A stretch of DNA of 64,000 nucleotides from Telopea speciosissima (GCF_018873765.1 NC_057924.1:12177001-12241000), one strand, 5' to 3'; numbered from the stretch's first letter, positions 44,670 through 58,505 are shown. Translations and numbers: made by a program. The notes: generated by a model not told the origin, from the sequence alone.

Positions 44670-45016
44670 GGTTTATCAGTGGTCTGCAATCAAACTTGAG
44701 ATAAGAAAACCAAAAACAAAGACTTAGATCGAAATCAATAGCTTTTTTGTAGGTTTAAAACAGATCTAAGATGAGGATAAGAACCAAGGTACACAGAATA
44801 GAAATAAAGGTAAAGTAAGGCTGAAACTGATTAGCAGAAAAGTATGAATTTTTTTTGGATGAATGAAAAGTATGAAATTAAAGCAAGTAGAATCAAGATA
44901 AAAGGGAGAATTAACTTGCGCAATGTAGAGAAAGTTTAAAGAAAACTAACCTGATCTACTTTATCAACGGAGAAAAAAAGGATGAAGGCTATGAAACAGG
45001 AATCCCACCTGATCCT

Positions 45017-45165
45017 ATCATAGCTGTCATGGGGGTTAGGCGACCCAAGGCGGTGGAGAGGGCCAAAGTTGAAGGTGACACCAAGTAGGCGAACAAGGCG
45101 TCCAAGGCGCCCGCCTAGGCGACCAAAGCGCCTGGACACCTAGGCGATGCCTTCACAACTATGGA
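45017..45165. mobile_element. MITE, CCTAGGCGAC family
   Basis: Rich in AAGGCG and GCCTAGGCGAC words; outer arms ATCATAGCTGTCATGG and CACAACTATGGAT pair imperfectly. Confidence 0.4.
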
Positions 45166-45229
45166 TCCTATGCCAAATCCATAGCAGAACTATTGTGCTG
45201 TTACATGTTACTTCATTCAGATATATTAG

Positions 45230-45545
45230 CAGTTGACCACCTTAAGAGAGGGATAGTGCTTACCTCCAGTTTGAAGAGAGACATGTTTTAATGCTTTGGC
45301 TTTAGGGAGAATAGCATTCAAAGCATTGGACATCATAGCTTTGTTCTGTTCACAACACTCAGGGGAATCCAATGGGTATTGGCTTGCCCAAGTGATCCAA
45401 TACACATGAGTTACATCTTCAAGCAAAGAGACCTTCTCTGTAGTTTGAATTGGGTCTAAGAGGTCACATGAGATGAACTTTTAGTTAGAACTTGGAATTT
45501 GGAGTTCACCAGCTTTACGAGCTATGCCATACACCTTACATCCAA
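45230..45545 (-). pseudogene. captured PRISE (progesterone 5-beta-reductase/iridoid synthase-like) fragment
   Basis: The minus strand reads KVYGIARKAGELQIPSSN, a stop, then [20 protein letters not shown] and [56 protein letters not shown]. This is a near-perfect match to the N-terminal third of plant PRISE enzymes (short-chain dehydrogenases reducing enone substrates with NADPH). The glycine-rich nucleotide loop upstream and the catalytic Tyr/Lys half are missing. One in-frame TAA interrupts it. It lies within the CACTA element, beside the transposase gene. Confidence 0.85.
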
Positions 45546-46540
45546 CTCTAATTCTCTCAAACACATCCTTAGAAATGGCAAAAGGGATCGACAGCAGGCC
45601 CCCCACCTAGAATCGATTTTTTAGAATACAAACATTGCCATACAGAGCCTTATTGGCTTCGTTTCTAATTCTGTCCAGCTACTTTCTATTTACTATACTA
45701 ATTTGTTCCTTAATTTCTATTTTAAGGCTTGCTATTTTTTCAGTTAAGTTGCTGTTTGCTACTGATTCTAACCTTATATTTCTAATTTTAGTCATCAAAA
45801 CCTCTTGATTTTTCCCAATCTAACCGTCGGATTCACTTGTAATTTTAGCAACCCCTTCCTCACACGTAATATGCGTTGTGATGAGAGTTGCAAACAGATC
45901 TTGCTGATATTGCTCTTTTGGAGGGTTATTGACAGACCTGCTGTTCTAGACCATAGCAGGCCATTGGTTCACAGCTTTGGGTGCATTTCTCAAGATTTTT
46001 TTGACACGATTCTTATGGACTTCAGTTACAGGTCCTTTCTGGTAATGTTGACTATGCAAATTTCAGGTAACATTGGAAACAAATTATTGGTGACTGTAAG
46101 TAATTGGAAGTCAGATTTTTCCCCCTCTTGTAAGTATTCTTATTCTTCTCTTTCTTTTCTCTTTTTTATTTGTGGCTAGTCATTCCTGTACCACCATATC
46201 CTAGGTACTGAACCAAACCAACCCTGTCACCACTAAATTACAAACAAAAACTCATCACTGCCCCAATCCATCTCAATATAGGGTGTGGTGAGCCAAAGCG
46301 GGATCCTATGAAACCCCAACCATACATGAAGTACTAAATGTTTCTAATTTATATCAATTTTGAAATACTGAAAGAAATAATAGTTACTACATTCAATAAG
46401 ACTACAGGAGTCTAATGAGACAACATGCATAGTTGGTATAACAAGGTAGACAAATTACATAGCCGTTTTTGTTAGGAATCAATTAAGAGGTTCTTCAGAA
46501 AACATTCTAAAAGGGAGATATACATGAAATAAACAGGTAT
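45546..46540. other. CACTA interior, unassigned
   Basis: A 124-codon frame at 45805-46179 has no recognisable domain. The pyrimidine-rich style resembles intron sequence, so it may be intron from a captured gene. Confidence 0.35.
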
Positions 46541-46612
46541 CCGTCGTTGAAAATTATATTTGGCTACGGAACATATTTCTTACCGTCGCGAAAAATCATA
46601 TTTCTTGTAGTG
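46541..46612. mobile_element. internal CACTA right terminus
   Basis: GGCTACGGAACATATTTCTT, then ACCGTCGCGAAAAATC, ending TTTCTTGTAGTG, nearly repeats the true right end at 53002-53073. It is followed by ATG, not TTT, so it is not the partner of the left end. It is an old end from a nested or duplicated element. Confidence 0.8.
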
Positions 46613-47811
<1,199 letters not shown>

Positions 47812-48062
47812 GACCTTCTGCTCAAAACCATCTCTGCCATTCCCCCTAATGGACCAATGCTAATCTACTCAATTCTTAGACACTAGTAAGAATTAAACCC
47901 AGAAATGCTTATAGCTTTAAACGATATACAAATGCTTTAAACCCAGAAAAAATTAAGCTGTACAAATACTTATATCTTTAAACATATACAGAGCTTTAAA
48001 CCCCAAAAAAATTAAAAATAAATGCTCAACAAAACCGTGAAATGGAAACATTGCAGTCAACC
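47812..48062. repeat. internal duplicated block, copy 1
   Basis: CCTTCTGCTCAAAACCATCT, then CTTTAAACCCAGAAAAAATT and CTGAAATGGAAACATTGCA or close variants, recur at 51890-52133, and in part at 49143-49212. Confidence 0.8.
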
Positions 48063-49142
48063 TTCCCTTTGATCAGTCTTCAAATTTCTTCCTATCTATC
48101 TAAATAGTTGAAAATGATTAAGTAGGTCTAGTTGAGGACAGGTAATTTAACATACAATTTTTTGGTGTCTGAACCTCTAGTCCCTTATTGCAATTGTGCA
48201 AGTGATATTGTAGAAGTAAGGATCCTTGTATAGAATTGATTTTTACTCTCCCCCCTCCCTCCTCCCCTCACCCCCACAGTCCCTCTTCTTCTTTGGTGTC
48301 TATTTCCTCTGTTCTGAGATTGACTAGCTAGAGCTTTTAAGGATGAGTTCTACCCAAGTCCCTAACAATTGTTCCCTTCTCCTCCCACCCCCATGAACTG
48401 GCCCTGGTTTGTGGAAAGGATTAGAAGATGTGTCTAAGGGGTGGGGGTGAGTGAGTGTGTGAGTATGTGTAGGGGCAGCAAGGAGTATGTATGGTTTGTG
48501 TGTATTTCTTTATAATGTTGTTATTGCATGGGTTGCTGGCCATGTGGCTACGAGTGTGCTTGGTTCAGATCCATGTGGTCTCAACCATAGCTATCAAAGG
48601 GAAGAGAAAAAGTAAAGAAGAAAATGAAAGCAGAAGAGTAGAATGGGAAGAAGAAGTTGAAGGAGACAAAATATAAGAAGTGTTGCAGAAGAGATGGAGA
48701 CTGGGAGCTGCTGCCCTATTGCAGCAGGGCTGGAGGTCAGCTTCCCTCTTTCCTCTCCATGTGTGTTGTGATTCGGTGGTAAAGAGAAGACTAAAGAAAA
48801 AGAAAAGAAAAGAAAAAACGAAAAAGAAGAAGAGGTAAATGATGATGGTGCTTGAATTTGTGTTTATTTGTATTCGAAAGGTGGAGCGGTGCTAATCTGC
48901 CCATTTCTTAGACACTTCAGTCTAGATTACTGAATCATGGCCGTGCTCACATTCGCCTAATTCAGTGCCCAACAAATTGCATGTATGAAGTGAGTGAGAT
49001 AGAGAGAGCTTGGAAGAAGATTAATAATACATATAGAAAACAGAATATCTATATTTTGCCTTTTGATTTCCCCAAATTTCAGCATCGGATTAAAAGCTAT
49101 TCTTAGAGTGAGTGAGATCGAGAGAGCCATACCTTGTAACAA
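48063..49142. other. CACTA interior, unassigned
   Basis: Contains one reversed unit of the GTGTGAG/GGGGCAGCAAG minisatellite near 48437-48485 and a partial copy of the 47812 block near 48888. No gene recognised. Confidence 0.4.
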
Positions 49143-49212
49143 TCTTCAAAGCTTTAAACCCAGGAAAAAATGCTCAACAAAATCCTGAAATGGAAACATT
49201 GCACACAACCTT
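49143..49212. repeat. internal duplicated block, partial copy
   Basis: CAAAGCTTTAAACCCAGGAA and AATGCTCAACAAAATCCTGA match the ends of the 47812 and 51890 blocks. Confidence 0.7.
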
Positions 49213-49540
49213 AAATAGAGTATGTGTTTTTCATCTTAAAAAAACCTATTAAATATAACAGTGCTCATTCCTCAAAGTAAGCCTGTAGGAAGGGCTTTAC
49301 CACAATTGAAAGAAGAAAACAAAAAAATAGAAGGGTTTTACCCCTGAAATGCAAAACCAGCCCTGTCCATCCCATAAGGTCCCCTTGAGATTAGCCATGT
49401 GGAAAAGCAATAAAGTGTGCATCTCAGCTTTATATTCCACCATGTATAACACTTCCCACAAGTAAGGATAACACTTCAATTTAATCAAGCCTCATTTTGC
49501 CACAACCTTTCCTCTTTGGAGTTTACAAAAAAAAAGAAAA

Positions 49541-49570
49541 GGGGTGCACCCAGTGCATGAGGCTCCTCTG
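49541..49570 (-). repeat. Au-type SINE 3' scrap
   Basis: GGGGTGCACCCAGTGCATGA, then GGCTCC, is the reverse complement of the SINE tail seen at 61360-61392. Confidence 0.4.
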
Positions 49571-50317
49571 TTGGAGTTAGTAATTTGATATTTGATATTT
49601 TGTCATGCTCTAATGTTTCAAATCAATCAACAATTTGAAAGAATATTATATGCTATAACATGAGCAGCCCTGTCTATTGAGGATGAAGACTGATTTCAAA
49701 GAGCTTCTCTCTCTCTCTCTCTCTCTCCTAAAGCTAATGTAGTTTGGCTTCCACATTGACAGAATGAGGAAAAATTCTCTTTCTGGTAATAGATTTGAAG
49801 ACTATATGAGATTGTGAGAGGGTTTTCATTTTCTCGGGCAGAGCCCTGTTTCCCACCATGGTTCCTTCTTCTTCTCTCTTTTTCCCTCTCTGTGTCTGAA
49901 GTTAGTTTTCTGCAGTAAAAGATAAAGAAGAAATTAAATTAAATTTTTAAAAAAATGATTTTTAGTAGAAAAACTGTGAGAAATTAGCCTGAAAATAAAA
50001 ATAAACAAATAAATTTACCTTCCTGTCGGCTTCTTATTTATATATTCTACTGGTTTTGTAACCTGACTTGGGGGGCAGGTTTTAGGTTCCTTTCCTTCCA
50101 CTAGAGAAGCATTTCTCTTGATCCTAATTTAAAGAATAAAATAAAATAAAACTGCATTACCACCTAAATCTAACACATAAACACCAAAAAACCTGGCCGA
50201 ATAGAGAGACTAAGTTTCTAAGTTGCTGTGGTTTGGGATGGAAAGAGAAGAATGGGGATAGTGGTTTATTATAGTAGTGTGGTTTATAAAAGGAAGAACT
50301 GTGAAGAAAGGGACCCC
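49571..50317. other. CACTA interior, unassigned
   Basis: AT-rich with a CT run near 49707-49727. No gene seen. Confidence 0.4.
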
Positions 50318-50643
50318 ATGCTGCCCCTATACATACTCACACACTCACACTCACCACCACCCCATGCTGCCCCCACACACACTCATACACTCACACTCAC
50401 GCACCCCTTGCTGCCCCTACACACACCCACACACTCACACTCACCCCCACCCCATGCTGCCCCCACACACACTCACACTCACCCACCCCTTGCTGCCCCT
50501 ACACACTCACACACTCACACTCACCCCCACCCCATACTGCCCCTATACACACTCACACTCACCCACCCCTTGCTGCCCCCACACACACTGACACACTCAC
50601 CCCCACCCCATGCTGCCCCACACACACTCACCCCCACCCCATA
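50318..50643. repeat. CA-rich minisatellite, about 50-65 bp units
   Basis: About six units of the form CCCCATGCTGCCCC or CCCCTTGCTGCCCC, followed by ACACACACTCACACTCACCC or a variant. Single reversed units lie at about 38535-38590 and 48437-48485 in the same transposon. Long open frames through it are artefacts. Confidence 0.85.
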
Positions 50644-51889
50644 AAGACTCACATATGAGATAACAAATGAGAGTAATTCTAATTGAATAAAAATGCCTTC
50701 TAATATGTACCCTTACTAAGCCAAGATGAAATGGTTGAAAACATGAGAGGGAGGGGAGGGGGGGGGGGAAGCCATAAACCTTGTTCCAGCTCTTTTACTC
50801 ATTTATAGATAACTAACCTTCTTTGGTGCAGTTTGAAAATTGGAATTGAGATTAGACATATACAGCATAAAGGACTTATTGGATCAACAAAGGGGGAAGG
50901 TTAAGACAGAGATAGCATACCATCACATCCACTCACCATAACAAGTGCAGCTCATCCACAATCATATCAGACAAGAGCCATATAATATTGGTAGGTCAAA
51001 GCATGATTTAATTATTTCTGGTAAAAATCCAATAGAACTTGGTATTGTCATCACCTAAGACAGAAGAAAAGTGAGAGATGTGATATGCTCAAAATCATCA
51101 CAATTACCAGGAAGATAAATACATGCAACTTAGCGAGCTCATCCACAAACTCTCATGGAAATATATAAAACCTAGTTGTGGGTCACTGTCCAAGTTTGAT
51201 ATAAGTTGGACCAAGTTAGAGCAGACGGTCTCGCAACCATGAGGTAGTTCCTTGCCTTCTATTTTTCTAAAGATAGAAAGCATATAAATATCAAACTGAA
51301 ATACAATTTGTATAAACTAAGATACAAGAAGATGTGACACATCTGTGCATATGTTGGAGTGTGCATATCACTACCAATAACTAAATGAAAGTAAAAAATG
51401 TACATTAAGAATGAAAGCAAGAAATGTCACTAAGAACACAAACGAATTGAGTCACAAAAATTACTTGCTTATCTTCTGTGAAGCCTCCAATATATACCCA
51501 CTTTGCATTGTTTTAAAAAAAAAACATGAATGTAGAGAAAGAACAAACAACCAATTTTAAAAAAAAAAATGAAACATAAAAAAATTCAATGAGTATACTA
51601 TGAATTTAAACCACCAAAGAGGAGCTCTACTCATTAGTTACTGTTGCAAAAGTCCCACTTGAGGGGTTGAAGGGTTTGGGAACCAAGGTCATCGAAGAAG
51701 GGGAGTGAATTACCCTGCTCTGGTTTTGTTAGGTAATTTTTTGGTTTTTGATCATATTTATGTATTTCAGAAATTGTCTTTGTTTCGGATTTTGCAACAA
51801 TTTTTTCTACCTGGAAATGGATGTAATTTGAATTATAGGGCATCATCATCATCCTTACAGAGAGTTCTTTTCTTGAAAGGAAAAAACAA
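50644..51889. other. CACTA interior, no gene seen
   Basis: A poly(G) run lies at about 50752-50768. Short frames only. Confidence 0.4.
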
Positions 51890-52133
51890 ACCTTCTGCTC
51901 AAAACCATCTCTGCCATTCCCCCTGATGGACCGGTGCTAATCTGCCCATTTCTTAGACACTAGCTAGTAAGAATTAAACCCAGAAATGCTTATAACTTTA
52001 AGATATACAAATGCTTTAAACCCAGAAAAAATTAAGTTGTACAAATGCCTATAGCTTTAAACATATACAAAGCTTTAAACCCAGAAAAAAAATGCTCATA
52101 AAAACCCTGAAATGGAAACATTGCACTCAACCA
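51890..52133. repeat. internal duplicated block, copy 2
   Basis: Direct-orientation copy of 47812-48062 with modest divergence. Confidence 0.8.
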
Positions 52134-52136
52134 TAA

Positions 52137-52137
<1 letters not shown>

Positions 52138-52178
<41 letters not shown>
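52138..52178. repeat. (GA)n microsatellite
   Basis: About 20 GA units directly after the duplicated block. Confidence 0.9.
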
Positions 52179-52183
<5 letters not shown>

Positions 52184-52599
52184 CAAACCTCTGTTTCCAC
52201 CGTAGCAACTGCTCAAAAGGGGGAGGCAGACAGTAGAGAAGGGAGTGGGAGAGGGGTTGCAGAGATGGGGGAGGCGATAGTAGAGAAGGGGGTTGGGGCT
52301 AGGGAATCAAGGAGGTGTGAGTCCGATTGAAGGTTAGGGTTTCATCATGAGAGAGGATTTCAGACCTGAAATTGTTGGTGGCAGGTTTGAGGTCGGAAAA
52401 TGTAAATACTCATCAGAAAAAATGAGGTACTACAGCAGCAATGGCAGCAGGCCTCTAAAGAGGTAGCTTTTGATCATTGATCTCCATATTCTCCGTCGTG
52501 CGAGAATGGGGTAGAGATGGTCGGGTAGAGAGGAGAAGAGAGAGAGATGTTTCAAGCCGGAATGGAAAGAAGAAAGCGGGAAGATAAGGTATCCCTCCA

Positions 52600-53073
52600 A
52601 AAATTTAAGGCAATTTAGGGACGGTATCTATTCTACCGTGGTTACGATGATATTTTCAACGACGGTATTTGCAAATACTGTCGTTAAATATATATATTTT
52701 TCACGACGGTAATAATTCTACTGTCGTCATAAATATGTTCCGCGACGGTAATATTAATAGTGTCGTTAAAATTACATTTTCTGCGACGGTAATGTTATAC
52801 TGTCATTATAAATATTTAATCGACGACGCAACGTTGGTACCGTCGTTAAGATTCTATTTTTACAGACGGACTTTTTACTACCGTCATTAAAAATGTATTT
52901 TTCACGATGAAAATATATAATCTGTCGCCCAATTAGATTTTCCACGACGGGTACCGAATAACCGTCGCAGAAAATAATATTTTGCTACGATACTATAATA
53001 TCCGTCATTGAAAATGATATTTGGCTACGGAACATATTTCTTACCGTCGGCAAAAATATGATTTCTTGTAGTG
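52600..53073. repeat. right subterminal repeat array and TIR of the CACTA element
   Basis: GACGGTA, CCGTCGT and ATTTTTCACGACGG words in both orientations, about every 25-40 bp, ending GATTTCTTGTAGTG. Mirrors the left array. Confidence 0.85.
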
Positions 53074-54320
53074 TTTGCTTCATCATATTCATGAAATGAG
53101 TGTTCTGCATGTTTTATCATCTCTTTCGAACTCTATTGTCTCTAATAAAAAATAATATTATTTTTTATGTTCTAGATATTCAAACAAATAAAGGAGGCAA
53201 GAGGTAAATAGTCCCAACCGATGCTCTTATTAGAGGAAAATAAATAATCCTGTTGCTGAATCCAAATATTATATTTGGATTTCGGGGAATGTAATAAGAT
53301 AAAGAGCATCCAAACCATACCGCCTGTGTAAAAATTCAATCAAATAATGTATGGTCTATTACCTCCATATATGACTTTCACATCTGAGGCACGTTGTATC
53401 AAGTAGTACATGCTTATGTAAGAGGGCTTCATTGGTAGCCAATCCTTGTGCACAAATCTGCGAAAAGAAATTCTACTAATATATTTTATTTTTGCTCATG
53501 AAAAAGATGATGTAAAATATAAATGTTCTAAAAAAAAAGAGTAAAGTTCAAAAAAATTTATACAATTGATAATAGAAGAAAAATGTGCAATATAAGGTGA
53601 ATTATAAGGTTGAAATCCTAGTTAGTAAAAAATGTGTTTAAAACACGTTTATGATTTTAACCTTTTAAACGCATTTGGCCGTTTGTTTTTCAATTAAACG
53701 GAAAAAAACATCAAATGGTAAAAAACAATCGTTCCCGTTTTAAATACATTTAAAGCAAATTTAAAACACGCTCCTTTTTTTTTAAAAAATTTCTTTTTAC
53801 ATTTTTTAGAATCTTAGACTTTTAACTAACCATATATCTTTTTACAATATTTTGATCAACCTGATTTTTTCGCTGACGTAAAGCTAACTCAAAAATCTAC
53901 ACTTCTCATGTTCAATGCACAAACATTGAAATTGAGCTACAAACTGATACATCCACTGAAAAAGGGTTTCTAGTGTGTTGGTTGTATAGAAAACTCTAAC
54001 AACACCATATTCAAGCTACATTGTTCAATAAGATTTTAGACATTTTATTTTTAATGGTGTACGGACTATGAATTTGAAATTGTATTTTGGATGATATGTC
54101 TTGAAACTTATAATGATTTTTTGTTTATATATGCATTCATGTTGGATGTTACAGTTTTTTAAGAACATTAGATAAAGTCTTAAGATAATTATTCCTTAAT
54201 TTATATGAATATGTAATTTTTTTTTTAATCTACACATTTATAATCCATATTATTTGTTTCTATATTTATTTCCTTTTTTTTTTATATTACTGTTGATTTT
54301 TTTTGCATTTATGTACAAAA
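53074..54320. repeat. duplicated segment copy A, right part
   Basis: Collinear with about 56214-57635 of copy B (shared ATTATATTTGGATTTCGGGG, TTTGGATGATATGTCTTG). It continues copy A after the CACTA element and its TTT duplication. Confidence 0.85.
53090..53470 (-). mobile_element. LINE zinc-binding (zf-RVT) domain remnant, copy A
   Basis: The minus strand reads MEVIDHTLFD, then IFTQAVWFGCSLSYYIP, the zf-RVT region preceding RNase H in plant L1-like LINEs. In-frame stops are present. The CACTA element separates it from its RNase H part at 31970-32395. Confidence 0.6.
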
Positions 54321-55253
54321 ATTAGGCACATAAATAAAGATGTTATAAAATTCTTCAACCCATGAAATTTTTTGATAATTCAAATTTAACATTGATACAA
54401 TGACAATATGTTGCAGAAACAACATAGTGTGACAAAAAATGAAATACTTTAGATCTAATCTTCTATAAATTTTGATCAGAAGATTGTGAAAGTCAAAACT
54501 CAAATTCACGTGATAAATTCAGGTACATCTAAAATAGATTATTAGCCTCCAAAATAGACCATATTCAACATTAAGCATAACTTGCAAAAGCATTTCAATG
54601 AATTAGATAAGGTTTTCCCTCGAGAAGAGATGATGGTAACGACCGCTACTCTCTTACCATAATATGTTTTTTTCCCCCCTTTCACCATTAGAAGAACATG
54701 GATTCAGAAAAGTGAACTAATAATTTTAGTTCCTTTTATCGGTGCATGTTTTGTAGGAAAGATGGTGTCAATTTTTATTTTTTCACAACTTGTGATATTT
54801 ATGTGTATGCGTGTATTTAGATGTAGAGTTGTATGAGTATATAAAATCAATGATACCCAATATAAAAAATATCAATAACAGATCATCGAAGTCACAAAAA
54901 AAAAAATACAAAGTAGGCCAAAACGAGATAATGAAATAGATGTAAGGAAAAACAATAATCTGCAAGTCTTTATCTTCTTCGTAATAAAAAGATCATTCAT
55001 TATCAACTTCTTTGTAACCTTCCGCATTGTCTTCATACCGACTACCGTCACCAGACATCTCAGCTATTACCTGAAAACCCTAACCCTGGACTCGCTTGTG
55101 CATGAGGAGTGAGCTGATGAAGTTAGCGTTACCCAAAATAAAGCTGATGAAGTTATAAATGGAGAAAACAGTGACAATGTTATGTTCTTATGTTACGTGT
55201 ATAAGAGGTATTAGACCCCAGCTCACGTGTATAAAACTCTAGTAGTTCGTAGA
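54321..55253. other. spacer between the duplicated segments
   Basis: AT-rich, no gene recognised; not repeated after copy B, so the duplication is dispersed rather than a simple tandem of whole units. Confidence 0.45.
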
Positions 55254-55716
55254 AAGTAACAATTTTTATTTTTTATTTTATTAAACATATTGTAAATGGT
55301 TAATAATTTTTTTTTTCTATTTTTTTAAATATATTATTATATTATTTCAAATAATGTTTAATCACATTTTTTGTCGTCCTATAATCACATGATCTCTGAT
55401 TAAATATATATACGATGGATTTGGATTTTGTAGTATTTAATTACATATTATATAGTCTATCATGAGATATTGTTTAATGGATGATCTTATATGCAAATTA
55501 AAGAGTTTAATTATGCATGACATTTCTAAATTTAAAGTTTTGATTGCCATAGATGGATATGTAAAACAAGGGTTAAGAAGTACTTAGCTCTATTGACCGA
55601 TGATGTTGTTAGGGTTTTTTTTTTCCTGGTAATAAGAAAATTCATTCATGAAAATTTCATGGAATACATAAGGCTTCTTGAAAAACTAATTCATGAAGCC
55701 AAGGAATAGAATGCGG

Positions 55717-56640
55717 TCAATTTTGTTTTGCACAAAATTGATAATAACTTTCTTGTCGGACAATCCATAATACTTTTGCAAGTATTGGAAATACCAAAAA
55801 ATAAATAAAAAAATACTGAAAAGAAGTCGCTACAAAGATAATATCCTTGATAATTGGGTCAATACTATGACAGGTAGTGGTTCTACCGGGATTTGTAAAA
55901 ATAGAAATAACCTCCAATTTACCTGATTCCACTACAATATTGTTCAAACCCATGGATTTAGCATGAATAAGTTTCGCACGGATTGTAAAAACTTTATCCA
56001 TTGCTATATAATTGAATGCAAAAATATCAGACATTGTTGAAAATTATGCAACAAAATTATCCCAAATGACGTAACCAAAGCCTCCACTGGAACCATCTTT
56101 GGAGAGAGCGACATCACAATTTAGCTTGACAAAATCAGCCAATGGTGACTCCCTATAAACACCAAATGATGTAGGAGAAGAATTTGTAGGCTTATGGAAG
56201 TGTGGACTCTTTTTTTTGATTCATTTTATTCATGAAAGGAGTGTTGTGCATGCTTTATCATCTCTTCCGAACTCTATTGCCTCTTATAAAAAGCAATATC
56301 ATTTTTGGCTTTCTAGATATTCCAATAAATAAATGAGGCAAGAGGTAAAGAGTCTCAACCAATGCTTTTATTAGAGGAAAATAAATGATCCCGTTGCTGA
56401 ATCCAAATATTATATTTGGATTTCGGGGAATGTAGTAAGATAAAGAACATCTAAACCATACCGCCTGTGTAAAAATATAATCAAATAATATATGGTCTAT
56501 TGCCTCCATATGACTTTCACATCAAGGAGTACATGCTTATGCAAGAGGGTTTCATTGGTAGTCAAGCCTTGTACGCAAATCCGCCAAAAGAAATTTTGCT
56601 AATATATTTTATTTTTCTCATGAAAAAGATGATGTAAAAT
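55717..56640 (-). mobile_element. LINE (L1-like) C-terminal remnant, copy B
   Basis: From right to left on the minus strand: zf-RVT (MEAIDHILFDYIFTQAVWFR, 56509-56400) and RNase H (AKLIHAKSMGLNNIVVESGK, then IDPIIKDIIFVATSF, about 56175-55717). The RNase H frame is open for 105 codons in part but stops separate the domains. No reverse transcriptase core is seen upstream, so it is 5'-truncated. Confidence 0.65.
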
Positions 56641-57094
56641 ATAAATATTCTAAAAAAAAAAATAATGTTAAATTTTTTTTATACAATTGAGACTATAAGA
56701 ACAATGTATAACGTAAGGTGAATTATAAGGTTGAAATCCTAGTTAGCAAAAAATGTGTTTAAAACACGTTCCTGATTTTTGCCCTTTTAAATGCATTTGG
56801 CTGTTTGTTTTTCAATCATACGGGAAAAAGCATCAAATGGTAAATGACAACCATTCCCGTTTTAAACACATTTAAAGCAAGTTTAAAACACGTTCCTGCA
56901 TTTTCTTTTTTGTTGCATTTATTAGAATCTTAAATTTTTAACTAATCATATATCTCTCTACAAAATTTTGATTGACCTGATTCTTTTGCTGACGTAAAAC
57001 TAACTCAAAAGTCTACACTTCTCATATTCAATGCACAAACATTGAAATTAAGCTACAAACTGATACATCCATTTAAAAGAGTTTCTAAAGCAAT

Positions 57095-57310
57095 GAGTCC
57101 CAACTCTAACTGAACATACATTATTCTGGGAGTATGTTGGTGTGTTGAAAACATTTTATCCTCACCAGCCGTAGGTTGAAGGTGTGAATCTGTCAAACGG
57201 GGTGGCTGCCCAGAAAGAGGATTATCCCTCGGCAAGGCAGTACAACTGCTTACTTTATCCCTCTTCCCGGTAGTCCGTGACGCACAAAGTGCTGGAGGTA
57301 AGCAGTCGAT
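57095..57310. repeat. copy B-specific insertion, unidentified
   Basis: About 210 bp absent from copy A, GC-richer than its surroundings (CCCAGAAAGAGGATTATCCC, TTCCCGGTAGTCCGTGACGC). On the minus strand it is open, with ALPRDNPLSGQPPRLTDSHL and QPTAGEDKMFSTH, but I do not recognise it. Confidence 0.5.
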
Positions 57311-57635
57311 GTAGTCTAAGCAACACCATATCCAAGCCACATTGTTCAATAAAATTTTAGACATTTTTTTTAATGGTGTACGAACTATGAATTTGAAATT
57401 GTATTTTGGATGATATGTCTTGGAACTTATAATGATTTTTTGTTTATATATTCATATTGGATGCTACAGTTTTTTTAGAACATTAGATAAAGTCTTAAGA
57501 TAATAATTCCTTAATTTATATGAATATACAAAATTTCATTTTTGAAATCTACACATTTAAAATCTATATTATTTGTTTCTATATTTTTTCTCCTTTTTTT
57601 GATATTACCGTTCAAAGTTTTATGCATTTAAAACT

Positions 57636-58501
57636 AGAACCGTCTGTTTATTTATTTATTTATTATTTTTCCATTTTTATTAACTATGGTTTAAATAAAA
57701 GCTCATATTTAACACTTAACCAAATCATAGTGCTATCGTCTTATTGGATGCTTCAGATTTTTTTTATTGACAAGTTAAGTGGCAAAAATAGGGATGTCCG
57801 AGCTGAATTTATCATCTACTCTGGTGATCTTTAATAATGAAAGCATTTATTTATAAAATAAAATATTTATTTCAAAATTCTAAATTGACTTTAATAGTGG
57901 TTAGCATACGATAACACGCAACTATCAGAATGAGACGTCCTGGGGACCACTTGAATTTGTGAGTCCCCTACCATCCACCAGATTAGAAAAGGAAATATAT
58001 ATTGTATGTGTAATACACAGTAGTAAAACCCTTGATCTGAAAATTTGAAAAATTTCAAATCAGCTGAGGGGGAAGGAAATCGCCGAATTAACTGGAAACG
58101 GCGTCGATTAGTTTACAAGTCTTCTGTCATTCAAAGGGACCCACATGGACCTTACGGTTTAAGGAGACTTTTCTAACCGTTGGATCAGTTTCAAATTACA
58201 CCAAACTTTCACAATTTTCACAATGTGGGCCATGGTTTTTAGTTTTGATTCCAATCTGACGTAAAATCTCGCTCCCATGTGGTACACCCCTCATCACTTG
58301 CACCGAAAAAAATAAAAACCAAAAAGAAAGAAAGAAAAAGAAAAAAAAGAAAAAACTGGCTCTCCCTCTCTCCCTTCACACTCTCTCTTCGATGGGCGTT
58401 GTAGAGATATAGATATTGTACGCACCGTCTCGTGCTGTTTCCTTTTTTCCCTGTCATTTTGGGGCTCTCTCTTCTCCGTTGCCGGCAGAGACAGAAGAAA
58501 G

Positions 58502-58505
<4 letters not shown>
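57636..58505. promoter_or_regulatory. upstream region of MOR1
   Basis: AT-rich distal part, then a CT/TTCT-rich stretch on the minus strand near 58240-58380. No TATA box in a convincing position. The leader probably lies within the last 200 bp before 58637. Confidence 0.35.

Larger units (their letters stand above)
55254..57635. repeat. duplicated segment copy B, empty CACTA site
   Basis: About 2.4 kb matching 31510-32428 joined to 53074-54320. At 56203-56225 it reads GTGGACTCTTTTTTTTGATT where copy A has the 20.6 kb insertion. It has about 210 bp extra at 57095-57310. Confidence 0.85.

Noticed and set aside
32429-46612. A 14.2 kb CACTA element ending at the internal terminus
   Set aside because: The 3-bp flank after 46612 is ATG and does not match the left TTT, while the end at 53073 does and copy B confirms that junction.
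50228-50644. His/Thr/Pro-rich protein of 138 residues
   Set aside because: It is a translation of the CA-rich minisatellite in which every frame stays open.
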